In this document: piece after piece, positions 19,072 to 28,257 of the stretch
Layout: the number at the start of each line of letters is the position of its first letter
Position numbering within the stretch: the stretch's first letter is position 1
Assembly: GCA_013001815.1 (NCBI GenBank)
Contig: JABDLV010000175.1
Location: forward strand, 1-39,621
Direction of reading: 5' to 3'
DNA from: Bacteroidia bacterium
Lineage (GTDB): Bacteria; Bacteroidota; Bacteroidia; AKYH767-A; OLB10
DNA length: 39,621 bases
The notes under the pieces: model-generated
The model's database searches: none
Told to the model about the DNA's origin: nothing
What the model saw: the letters and a program-made list of their open reading frames with translations, nothing else
Made by a program: the position numbers and the translations under genes

Positions 19072-19839
19072 TTATTTCAAATATATATCAATTGCCTCAC
19101 CTTGTGCAATCCTTTCACCCTCAATAAATTTAGGGTATTGTTTATAAACGGTAGCAGTTGCGGAATCAGCTCCTGCATCAAAAATAACTGATCCTAAGTG
19201 TAAAGATTGCCCTTGGATTAAAAAAGTCACTTCATCCAAAGGCATTCCATTTAAATCCGGTACTTCTATCGTAGTTTCTCCAAATCCATCTGCAATAACA
19301 AGGTCAATTTTTGTGCCTTTAGAAATGGCTTGACCCGGTTTTACATTCTTTCCCCTAACCTTCATTTGAAGAACACAATTTTTTTGAATGTCTGGTATGT
19401 ATGTTTGACCACCAACTACTAAACCATATGATTTTAGAGTGGCAATTGCTTGTCTTTGCTGCACACCAATTATATCCGGCATTTTTATTTTTGGTGCAAC
19501 ATTTTTTGTAATGTTTAAATAAATGGTTCTGTTTTCCTTTACTTTTTTACCCGGCAATGGGTCTTGATCTATAATAGTACCTGCCGGTACTTCCGGGTTA
19601 TAGGTTGATGAATCACTGATTTTATATCTGAATTTTTTATCTCTTAAAAATTCATCCAAATCAGTTACATTCATTTCAATAAAATCAGGAACAGATATTG
19701 CTTCATTATGATTAGTGTATGAACCAAGCCATTTATAGGTAATTCCTATTAACATGATAACTGCTACAGCAGCAATTAGCAAGTTCAGCAAAAACTGTTT
19801 AGAAATTAAAAATTGAAAGATGGGCTTTAGTTTGTTCAT
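19072..19839 (-). CDS. Membrane-anchored PASTA-domain protein
   Basis: Single TM helix near the N-terminus; PASTA repeats such as VPDFIEMNVTDLDEFLRDKKFRYKISDSSTYNPEVPAGTIIDQDPLPGKKVKENRTIYLNI and MPDIIGVQQRQAIATLKSYGLVVG. Confidence 0.9.
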   Translation of the reverse strand: MNKLKPIFQFLISKQFLLNLLIAAVAVIMLIGITYKWLGSYTNHNEAISVPDFIEMNVTDLDEFLRDKKFRYKISDSSTYNPEVPAGTIIDQDPLPGKKVKENRTIYLNITKNVAPKIKMPDIIGVQQRQAIATLKSYGLVVGGQTYIPDIQKNCVLQMKVRGKNVKPGQAISKGTKIDLVIADGFGETTIEVPDLNGMPLDEVTFLIQGQSLHLGSVIFDAGADSATATVYKQYPKFIEGERIAQGEAIDIYLK

Positions 19840-19903
19840 TTTAGAGAAGGCTAATTTAGTAAGCCTTTACTAATATTTTACTTCTTGAGATTTAATTATT
19901 CGA

Positions 19904-22606
19904 TTATGAATTTGACTTTTCAAGCAACATGCGATTTCGCTGAACTCCAAATTCTATAATTTTATCTAAAAATTCGTAGGGTTTGTAATTGTTTATCGCG
20001 GCTTGATGAAAAATACATGTTGCAGGAGTCATTCCGGGTAATGAATTTGCTTCAATAAATACTACCTCAACCTTTTCAACTCCATATATTCTCACAAAAG
20101 CATCTATTCTTGCATAGCCTTCTATGTTTAACAGGGCCGCGGCTTTTTCAATTTCTTTTTTGACCACCTTAGATATTAATTGATTTTCTCCCGGATTAGA
20201 GCTAAATCTAGCCGGAGTAATATTCTGGCCTTCTCCTGCTAAAAACTTCTCTTCAAGTGTTAATACCTCACCTTCGGCAAATGTTTCAGAGGGCTCAAAT
20301 ACTTCATAAACCAATTTATTATCATCATCAAAATAAGTCAACAAACCAACTGTTACTTCAATAAACTTACTTGCATCTAGTTTCTCAATAAGCTCTTCAA
20401 CTAAATAAACATTCTTATTAGGTAATTCTTCCTTAGGTAAAATATTTAATGTATTGGCTGCACTCTCAATTAATTCCTTTTTATCTCGAAACAACAATTT
20501 TGAAAATGCATCTAATTCATCATTATTCTTAATCACCTTTACAGCTGCACTGCAACCATCATCAACTGGTTTTGCAACAAAAGGAAATTTAAAATGCCCC
20601 AACACTTGTTCATACGTTTTTTCAGGATTAGCAATCCAATCTTCCTTTTTAACCAACATATGACTGGCTCCCAACAAACCATTCTTAGTTAAGTGCTCAT
20701 TTGTTTTATACTTATCTATTGTTGTACTTGATGATTCAAAACGTGATCCATTAAATGGAAGGCCTACTTCTGTCAGCTTACTTTGTAGATTTCCATCTTC
20801 TCCAGGTCTGCCATGCAACGCAATAAATGCAGAATCGCATAATTCAGATAACTCTGTAATACTTATGATAGACGGACTTTCTAAGTGGTTAACTGCAGAA
20901 AACTTCTCTGAAATATCCTTGCACTGACTTATGATATCCTGTACTACAGGATGTAAATGATAATTCAATATTTTATCTTTTATATCATCTGCATTATCCT
21001 TCAATAAAATATTAATTGGAATTTTATACAGTTCATATTTATTCTCATCACCAATTAAAAAAACTGGTATTGGTTCATATTTATCTGTTGATGCTAATTT
21101 TTCGTAAACGTTTCTTCCACTTTCAACAGAGATGTGTCTTTCTGCAGAATAACCACCCATTATAACAGCAATTTTTTTTCTGTCTTTTTCATGAGCACGT
21201 TTATGATCAATATTTCTATTTACCTTTTTCAACACTGCCTGCACAGGTCCGTACAATCTAAAATCTTTTGTTCTGTTTTGAAGAGAGGTAACAATTATAT
21301 AGGTGATAAATTCTGATGGATTTAAACCTATTTCTGCAGCTTGGTGAAAAAAGAAAGATGAGGGTAACATTCCCGAAGTAGTATTCGGATCATTTAAATA
21401 AATTTCTCCGTCCTCTTGAATAAATCCGTCAATCCTTGCGTAAACATTGAACTTGAGAGATGTATATAGGCTCTCACATTTTGCCCTAATGTTCTCAATT
21501 TTATCATGAGCTAAATCTATAGGTGTTATTTTTCTTGCTAAACCAGGCAAATATTTTGAACGGTAATCAAACAACTCATTTCCTTTTACTATTTGTGTTG
21601 GTGGCAATGCAATTGGCTTTCCATTTTCATCTTCAATTACAATACATGAAAACTCTTTTCCATTAATAAAGGATTCAATCACTACTTCACTCTCACCATC
21701 TACAGCTTCAATAAAAATTTCTTCTTCGTACTCTGAAAACAACTGCAAAATAATAGAGAACAATTGGTCCGGGTGACTTACTATTCTACGACCAATTTTA
21801 ACCGGTATTCCAATACCATCTCTTAAGTCTACAAAGCTTCTAATAAAGTCTAATTTCTCATCATGGTTAAGCTCATTCCAATAAGACTGTTTTAACGTCT
21901 TAACAAATAATGCCGACTCCATTGCATCAAAAAATTTCTCAAAGCTATTTTCAGTAACCACAGTTACCCCAATAGATGAGCCTTGATTAGCAGCTTTTAC
22001 AACAAATGGAAAATCAATTTTAGCCGCAATTGTATTATATAATGCTTCTTTGTCCTCACATCCAATCCACTCTTCTCTTTGAATGCATTTATATTCCGGC
22101 ACATTGAAATTATTCTTTTGCATTACTTCTTTTTGCAAAGCCTTATTTATTCCAATAGAAGATGAATAAACCCCAGAACCGGAATATGGTATCTTGTAAA
22201 ATTCCATCAACCCTTGAATTCTTCCATCTTCCCCATCACTTCCGTGCAAACACAAGAATGCAAAATCTATAATGTCTCTTAATTCAGAAAAAGCAATTGG
22301 AGTGCCAATGCTATTGTTAAGCTTAGTGACTTCTGATTCATCTAAATGCCCTAAACTTTCAGCATAGATTTGAAAATTATTAGCAGTCTCTGGCAATGCA
22401 CTTACGGGAGGATAAAAATCTCGTATACTTCCTTTATAAATATATTCCCAGTTTATGTGAACTACATTTCCGAAACTGTCTACAAATAATGGTATCGGTT
22501 CAAACAGTTCCTTATCCAAATTATCATAAACGGTTCTTCCCCCGGCAAAAGATATTTCTCTTTCTCGTGATGAACCTCCAAATAGTATGCCTATGCGTGT
22601 TTTCAT
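19904..22606 (-). CDS. Tandem (two-module) D-alanine--D-alanine ligase, 900 aa
   Basis: Two successive full Ddl-like ATP-grasp modules. Module 1: FGGSSREREISFAGGRTVYDNL, LHGSDGEDGRIQG, NDPNTTSGM. Module 2: MGGYSAERHISVESGRNVYEKL, LHGRPGEDGNLQS, IEANSLPGMTPAT. Boundary near residue 476 (~21181). Confidence 0.92.
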   Translation of the reverse strand: MKTRIGILFGGSSREREISFAGGRTVYDNLDKELFEPIPLFVDSFGNVVHINWEYIYKGSIRDFYPPVSALPETANNFQIYAESLGHLDESEVTKLNNSIGTPIAFSELRDIIDFAFLCLHGSDGEDGRIQGLMEFYKIPYSGSGVYSSSIGINKALQKEVMQKNNFNVPEYKCIQREEWIGCEDKEALYNTIAAKIDFPFVVKAANQGSSIGVTVVTENSFEKFFDAMESALFVKTLKQSYWNELNHDEKLDFIRSFVDLRDGIGIPVKIGRRIVSHPDQLFSIILQLFSEYEEEIFIEAVDGESEVVIESFINGKEFSCIVIEDENGKPIALPPTQIVKGNELFDYRSKYLPGLARKITPIDLAHDKIENIRAKCESLYTSLKFNVYARIDGFIQEDGEIYLNDPNTTSGMLPSSFFFHQAAEIGLNPSEFITYIIVTSLQNRTKDFRLYGPVQAVLKKVNRNIDHKRAHEKDRKKIAVIMGGYSAERHISVESGRNVYEKLASTDKYEPIPVFLIGDENKYELYKIPINILLKDNADDIKDKILNYHLHPVVQDIISQCKDISEKFSAVNHLESPSIISITELSELCDSAFIALHGRPGEDGNLQSKLTEVGLPFNGSRFESSSTTIDKYKTNEHLTKNGLLGASHMLVKKEDWIANPEKTYEQVLGHFKFPFVAKPVDDGCSAAVKVIKNNDELDAFSKLLFRDKKELIESAANTLNILPKEELPNKNVYLVEELIEKLDASKFIEVTVGLLTYFDDDNKLVYEVFEPSETFAEGEVLTLEEKFLAGEGQNITPARFSSNPGENQLISKVVKKEIEKAAALLNIEGYARIDAFVRIYGVEKVEVVFIEANSLPGMTPATCIFHQAAINNYKPYEFLDKIIEFGVQRNRMLLEKSNS

Positions 22607-22667
22607 TGATTTTCTATAATGAATCTAAAATTATCAGGCTTGTAGAAATTTACGGTTTTTTTCAGAA

Positions 22668-23252
22668 TTATATATTAACAATCTTATTAAGATGGCTGGC
22701 AAGGGCCTTTATAGCTAACGCCCTATGTGAAATCTTATTCTTTTCATTTAAACTCATTTCTGCAAAAGTTTTGTTAAAACCGTCAGGCTGAAAAATAGGA
22801 TCGTATCCAAATCCTCGTTCACCTTTTTTTTCATTGATAATTTGTCCATTTACTATTCCTTCAAAAAGGAATTCATTATCATCAATTAACAAGGCAATAA
22901 CTGTTCTGAATTGGGCTTTTCTGTTTTTGGCTGTTTTAAGATCGTTAAGCAGTTTTTCAACGTTGTCATTGTAGGAAACATTTTCTCCGGCATAGCGAGC
23001 AGAATATACTCCGGGTGCTCCTTCCAAAGCTTCTACCTCTAAACCTGTATCATCAGCAAAGCAATTTAGCTTATAACATTGCCTAACGAACTCTGCTTTT
23101 ATTTTGGCATTTTCCTCAAGCGTTTTTCCTGTTTCTTCAATTTCATCTGTACAACCAATATCACTAAGTGAAAGCAGTTCGATTTGTTTAGACATAATCT
23201 GCTTTACTTCTTTGAATTTATCCACATTGTTTGTGGCAAATACTAATTTCAT
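22668..23252 (-). CDS. rdgB: RdgB/HAM1 non-canonical purine NTP pyrophosphatase
   Basis: MKLVFATNNVDKFKEVKQIM, FADDTGLEVEALEGAPGVYSARYAGE, GERGFGYDPIFQPDG, KNKISHRALAIKAL. Confidence 0.97.
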   Translation of the reverse strand: MKLVFATNNVDKFKEVKQIMSKQIELLSLSDIGCTDEIEETGKTLEENAKIKAEFVRQCYKLNCFADDTGLEVEALEGAPGVYSARYAGENVSYNDNVEKLLNDLKTAKNRKAQFRTVIALLIDDNEFLFEGIVNGQIINEKKGERGFGYDPIFQPDGFNKTFAEMSLNEKNKISHRALAIKALASHLNKIVNI

Positions 23253-23278
23253 TGCACTTATACTTATTTAATTATGAG

Positions 23279-23286
23279 TATTTTTG
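23279..23286 (+). promoter_or_regulatory. Putative -7 element TATTTTTG for the PKD protein gene
   Basis: TATTTTTG matches TAnnTTTG, 20 nt upstream of ATG 23306. It would be too close to the listed ATG at 23291, which supports the 23306 start. Nearest TTG gives a 24-nt spacer, slightly long. Confidence 0.4.
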
Positions 23287-23305
23287 TTAAATGGCCCTTA
23301 CAAAG

Positions 23306-26300
23306 ATGCGAATAAGATTCGTTATACTTTTTATACTTCTTTCAAATCTGATTCATGCTCAATGTCCAAGCTTGAGCATTACCGCAGACTCATTGTTGTG
23401 CTCTGGAGATACTTTAAACATAACGAATACCAGTGTGGGCGGTCAAAGCTATGCTTGGGATTTTTGTCCGGGAGACATTGAAAACCCTATAGACACCGTA
23501 TTTCTTGGAAACTACAGTGCAAGCATTTCTAATTCCTTGGATTGCAAATTGGTTTTAAGCGGTGGGCAATATTATGGTTTCGCATTAGGTTCATCCGGAA
23601 ACTTTATAAGATTGGATTTTGGCAATAGCCCTTTAAATACACCCAGCTTAACAACCCTTGGAACTTTGGGTTTGTTAACCGGTACATTTGGAATATCAAT
23701 TGTAAAATCTGACACATTATGGTATGCCTATCTAACCAGTCAAAATAATTCGCTATATAAAGTTTCATTTGGAAGTGATATTGCTAATAATTCACCAGTT
23801 GCTAGTCAAGTTAATTTAAGTGGCGGAACTTTTTCGTTTCCAACATTCATTAGGATTGCTAAAGATGGGTCGGATTATTACGCAGTAGTAGTAAACCTTA
23901 CTTCTACTGACATTTCTTTAGTTGATTTGGGTTCAGATTTAAGCATTGATTCTGCTACTGTCAATAATATTGCAGTTTCAAGCTTTGGACCCCAAGGAGT
24001 TGAAATTGTTAAAGAGTGCAATAATTGGCATGTACTTGTGACTTATGTGTATAGCTCTTCGATTGACCGCTTGGACTTTGGCACCTCATTAAATAACATA
24101 CCTGTAACTACTAGTATAACACCATCAAATGCCTCAGGTGGAAGTCGGTGTGTGCAAGCCGTTTTTGATAATGGCAATTGGTATTTACTACTTGCACATT
24201 GGAATGGGACAACGCTCAAGCGTGTTAATATGGGTAATTCCATTACCAATACAATTGCAACTGAAGATTTGATAATAACTAATAGTTCTGCGGTTTATGG
24301 ATTTAATGTAATGAAAGTCAATTCCGACTGGTATGGTTTACACACGAGCTTTGGTAATGGTGATATTCACTCATTCAATTTTGCTGATTCTTGTTTTGCT
24401 TCTAATTCTGTTGATACAAACTATAATCCTTCTAACATATTTTATACGGATAATGGCACTTATAATTATGTTCTAGAATCGAAAGATTCGCTTGGTAATT
24501 TTAGTTATCTAGTAGATAGTGTTGTTGTTAACGCTCGGCCAACGGTGAATTTTAGCAGTAACGGATCATGCAAAGATTCGTCAATTTCTTTTATTGACTC
24601 ATCAATAGTTAGTAGCGGATTTATATCAAATTGGTTATGGAATTTTGGCGATGGTAGTGGTGATACACTTCAAAACCCTTCTAATGTATACACAATTACC
24701 GGTGATTATTTAGTAAATCTAGAAGTGACTTCTAATTTCGGATGCACAAATTCAATTTCGGACAGCATATTTATAAATTCGAAACCCATAAGTAATTTTA
24801 CTTTTACAGATAATCAGTGCTTAAGCAATCCTATTCAATTTTTAGATTCAACAATCTCGACCAGTGGAACACCATCTTTCTGGAATTGGAACTTTGGAGA
24901 CAATAACACATCTAGTGATCAAAACCCGATACATCAATACACTTCACCCGGTATTTATACTGTAAGCTTGAGTTCAGCTGCTTCAGTTGGATGTGCTGAT
25001 TCTATAAACAAACAAATTAATATACTAGCTACACCAGAGCCAGAATTTACAATTTTAAGTTCCTGTATTAATGATTCGTCTTTCTTTATTAATAATTCAA
25101 CTATTCAATCAGGGATACTCACAAATTATTGGTGGAGCTTTGGAGATGGAGATACTTCCATTAGTGTTGATCCTTATCATCAATACCCTGCAGTGGTCGG
25201 CACTTATAATGTAGAACTGATTGCTTATGCTTCTAATGGTTGTAGCGATACATTGCAAAGAACAATTAAAATTAATAATAGACCAATACCGGGTTTTGAA
25301 ATTAGTGATACACTAGTTTGTGTTGATGAGATTATCACGTTTACCGATACTAGTGCTGTTGCGGGAGATACGATTATTTTCCGTGTATGGGATTTCGGAG
25401 ATTCCAACACCGACAGTGCATCAATTAGCAATCATAGCTATAGCACAGCCGGAGTTTATACCGTAACACTTACTGCTTATTCACCAAGCTCTTGCGATTC
25501 TTCAATTACAAAAACAATTACTGTAATTGATAAACCAAATGTTTCATTTACATATAACTCAACTTGTGATGGAGATTCAATTCATTTTATAAATAATACG
25601 ATACCAACTAGTGGAAGCACAATTACATCTACCAGTTGGGATTTTGGTGATAGTAATTTGGATACAACATTATCACCTTCTCATCTTTATTCAAGTTTTG
25701 GAATTTACAATGTTCAACTCTTTGTAACAGATGACAATGGTTGTTTTAGCAGTGATTCGCAACAAGTAACCATTAATGATGTTCCGAATGCAGATTTCAA
25801 TTTAAGCGCAACTTGCAGTAATGTGAACATACAGTTTACAGATGCAACTGTTATAGCTGGAGATACAATTCAACAATGGTTTTGGGATTTTGGTGATACA
25901 GTTACTTCTACAGTTAAAAATCCTAGTCACAGTTATAGCAACCCTGGTACCTATACGATAGAGTTAATAGTAATATCAACTCAAGGTTGCTCAGATACAG
26001 TTAGCAAGACTTTTAATTTTAATCAAACGCCCCTCGCAACTTTTAATTTTGCCCAAACTTGCGATGGAGACCCTGTACCCTTCACCTATTTACCTACTGT
26101 TTTTCCTTCACCGGTTACCAATTGGCTTTGGAGTTTTGGTGATGGTGGAACTTCGGCTATAGTTAACCCAGCACACATATATGCTAGCCCTGGATCCTAT
26201 AATGTAACACTAACAGTTAGTGATACTATAAACAATTGCTCAAGCAGTGTATCTAAATTAATTTCTGTTGACCCTATACCAGTGGTTAACTTTAATTGGA

Positions 26301-27346
26301 ATGGGAACTGTGTAAACCAAACTATAGTTTTTAATGACAGCAGTTCAATTAGTAGTGGCGCATTAATTAATTGGAATTGGAATTTTGGAGATGGAAATAC
26401 TTTTAGTGGTGCAAATGCAAACCATTTGTATGATACTGTTGGGTTTTATAATGTGGTCCTTACTGCACAATCGTTACGTGGCTGTTCAGATTCTATTAGT
26501 CAAACAATAGAAATCAATGAAATTCCAAACACTCAATATTCATTTACTCCTTCATTTGGTTCTGCACCACTTCTAGTAAATTTCACCAATAACACACCCG
26601 GCATCAATCAGTATTCATGGAACTTTGGAGATTCAACTGCCTTATCCAATGATTTAAACCCATCTCATTTATATCAGAATAGCGGTATTTATCCTATCAC
26701 CCTAATTTCGGAAAATAATTTTGGCTGCTACGATACACTAATTCAATCGATTAATATTTTCAATCCAAGGAATGATATTGCTGTACAAAATGTAATTACT
26801 GAGATTAACAATGATTTACTTACCATAAAAGCTACTTTATTAAATGTCGGAAACGTAAGTATCAATTCGGTTCAACTTGTAGCACAAGCAGAATCATACG
26901 GAATAATTAGCGAGAACTGGAATGGTATTCTAGAACCAAACAGCCCACAAGAGTTGTTTACATTTAGTGCTCAGTTTAAAATTGATCCGAGTAATATTCC
27001 AGAGTTTGTATGCGTTGAGGCCATTCAACCAAATGAGTTACCTGATTTTGATACCTCGAACAACAAATCATGCCAGGTTTTGGATAATGAAATTCAATTC
27101 ATTGACCCATTTCCTAACCCATTTATCGATGAAATCATTTTGGGTGTGAACATTCCTGTTTCAGATGCATTGCAAATCAAGCTCTATGCGATTGATGGTA
27201 CATATGTAAGCGAGCTGTACAATGCTGCAACAGCAAAAGGTCTGCAATTTTTAACTCTTAACACCAGCAGTGTTAGCATTGGGTATTACTTGATAGAAAT
27301 TAATTACTTAAACAAGCAGTATTATTTTTCCGCTATTAAAAAATAG
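23306..27346 (+). CDS. Large secreted multi-PKD protein with N-terminal propeller-like repeats and T9SS-like C-terminal domain
   Basis: ATG 23306 gives signal peptide MRIRFVILFILLSNLIHAQ; listed ORF starts at 23291. Nine W-[DNS]-FGD PKD motifs. C-terminal FPNPFIDEIILGVNIP...VSIGYYLIEINYLNKQYYFSAIKK. Confidence 0.9.
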   Translation: MRIRFVILFILLSNLIHAQCPSLSITADSLLCSGDTLNITNTSVGGQSYAWDFCPGDIENPIDTVFLGNYSASISNSLDCKLVLSGGQYYGFALGSSGNFIRLDFGNSPLNTPSLTTLGTLGLLTGTFGISIVKSDTLWYAYLTSQNNSLYKVSFGSDIANNSPVASQVNLSGGTFSFPTFIRIAKDGSDYYAVVVNLTSTDISLVDLGSDLSIDSATVNNIAVSSFGPQGVEIVKECNNWHVLVTYVYSSSIDRLDFGTSLNNIPVTTSITPSNASGGSRCVQAVFDNGNWYLLLAHWNGTTLKRVNMGNSITNTIATEDLIITNSSAVYGFNVMKVNSDWYGLHTSFGNGDIHSFNFADSCFASNSVDTNYNPSNIFYTDNGTYNYVLESKDSLGNFSYLVDSVVVNARPTVNFSSNGSCKDSSISFIDSSIVSSGFISNWLWNFGDGSGDTLQNPSNVYTITGDYLVNLEVTSNFGCTNSISDSIFINSKPISNFTFTDNQCLSNPIQFLDSTISTSGTPSFWNWNFGDNNTSSDQNPIHQYTSPGIYTVSLSSAASVGCADSINKQINILATPEPEFTILSSCINDSSFFINNSTIQSGILTNYWWSFGDGDTSISVDPYHQYPAVVGTYNVELIAYASNGCSDTLQRTIKINNRPIPGFEISDTLVCVDEIITFTDTSAVAGDTIIFRVWDFGDSNTDSASISNHSYSTAGVYTVTLTAYSPSSCDSSITKTITVIDKPNVSFTYNSTCDGDSIHFINNTIPTSGSTITSTSWDFGDSNLDTTLSPSHLYSSFGIYNVQLFVTDDNGCFSSDSQQVTINDVPNADFNLSATCSNVNIQFTDATVIAGDTIQQWFWDFGDTVTSTVKNPSHSYSNPGTYTIELIVISTQGCSDTVSKTFNFNQTPLATFNFAQTCDGDPVPFTYLPTVFPSPVTNWLWSFGDGGTSAIVNPAHIYASPGSYNVTLTVSDTINNCSSSVSKLISVDPIPVVNFNWNGNCVNQTIVFNDSSSISSGALINWNWNFGDGNTFSGANANHLYDTVGFYNVVLTAQSLRGCSDSISQTIEINEIPNTQYSFTPSFGSAPLLVNFTNNTPGINQYSWNFGDSTALSNDLNPSHLYQNSGIYPITLISENNFGCYDTLIQSINIFNPRNDIAVQNVITEINNDLLTIKATLLNVGNVSINSVQLVAQAESYGIISENWNGILEPNSPQELFTFSAQFKIDPSNIPEFVCVEAIQPNELPDFDTSNNKSCQVLDNEIQFIDPFPNPFIDEIILGVNIPVSDALQIKLYAIDGTYVSELYNAATAKGLQFLTLNTSSVSIGYYLIEINYLNKQYYFSAIKK
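23561..24400 (+). repeat. About six degenerate ~50-aa repeats, probably a beta-propeller
   Basis: QYYGFALGSSGNFIRLDFGNSPLNTP / LWYAYLTSQNNSLYKVSFGSDIANNSP / DYYAVVVNLTSTDISLVDLGSDLSID / NWHVLVTYVYSSSIDRLDFGTSLNNIP / NWYLLLAHWNGTTLKRVNMGNSITNT / DWYGLHTSFGNGDIHSFNFADSC. Confidence 0.7.
24540..26760 (+). repeat. Nine PKD-domain repeats
   Basis: LWNFGDGSG, NWNFGDNNT, WWSFGDGDT, VWDFGDSNT, SWDFGDSNL, FWDFGDTVT, LWSFGDGGT, NWNFGDGNT, SWNFGDSTA, each followed by an HxY...G.Y.V.L block and a GC motif. Confidence 0.9.
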
Positions 27347-27354
27347 CGAATAAT

Positions 27355-28257
27355 TTATCTTAATCCCATCATTTTCTGCACAGCCAGTTTAATTATGACT
27401 AATGACCTTTTTGTAAATAAAATGAAAGGGTAATTAAAAAATGCACTTTTAAAATGCTTAAGTCCGGTTGCTAATTGCTTATCCAGCATAAGATGCAAAG
27501 CGACATAAGTATCCCAATTTGCATTCATTAATGATTTATAATTTGAGAATTTTTTTTCTACCAATGAATTTTCAAAGGCGTATTTCATTGCTAATTTTCT
27601 CCTGTTTACCAAAGACTCTTCACTCACTGCCAAAACACTTCTGTCTTCATGAATAATCATTGCCGAACAAACCTTTGCACTATACTTTAAGTCATACTGT
27701 GCCATCACCCTAACCCAATATTCCCAGTCTTCAGAACCAGATAAATTTCTATCCTCATTAAATTTTAACTGTACCATTACTGACTTTGCAAGAAAAACTC
27801 CCATGCAACTTAAAAAATTACCCTTGCTTATTGCTTCGAAATAATTTCTTGAACCTGGAAGTGTTTTTCCCAGTTTCTTACCGCTTGGCGAGATCTTTTC
27901 ATATGCTTGCGCAAAAAATTCAGGTTGATTTAATTTATTTATGCATGCAAATGCGTTATCCAAATAATTTGAATAATAAATATCATCAGAATCTAAAAAG
28001 GTGATATAATTTCCACTTGCCTTTGACATGCCATAATTTCTAGCTGCTCCGCGTTCAGAATTCTCAATAAAAAAATACTGCAACTTATCAGACAAATACG
28101 GTTTAATTAATTTTGAAGAATTATCTGTACTACCATCATCTATAACTAATATTTCAAAGTCGGTGTACTTTTGTTTAAGAACAGATTGAATAGACTTTAA
28201 AATGAATTCTTCTCTATTATAAGTTGGAATAATTACAGAAAAGAATGGACTAGACAT
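27355..28257 (-). CDS. Family 2 (GT-A) glycosyltransferase
   Basis: FFSVIIPTYNREEFILKSIQSVLKQKYTDFEILVIDDGSTDNSSKLI...AARNYGMSKASGNYITFLDSDD. Confidence 0.92.
   Translation of the reverse strand: MSSPFFSVIIPTYNREEFILKSIQSVLKQKYTDFEILVIDDGSTDNSSKLIKPYLSDKLQYFFIENSERGAARNYGMSKASGNYITFLDSDDIYYSNYLDNAFACINKLNQPEFFAQAYEKISPSGKKLGKTLPGSRNYFEAISKGNFLSCMGVFLAKSVMVQLKFNEDRNLSGSEDWEYWVRVMAQYDLKYSAKVCSAMIIHEDRSVLAVSEESLVNRRKLAMKYAFENSLVEKKFSNYKSLMNANWDTYVALHLMLDKQLATGLKHFKSAFFNYPFILFTKRSLVIIKLAVQKMMGLR

Noticed and set aside
22396-22791. 131-aa plus-strand ORF spanning the ddl/rdgB junction
   Set aside because: Antisense to the conserved ends of two well-supported genes; no homology-like motif seen.
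24540-26760. Repeat array considered as a CRISPR or tandem DNA repeat
   Set aside because: Repetition is at the protein level (PKD domains, ~80-95 aa period) with diverged nucleotide sequence and no repeat-spacer structure.
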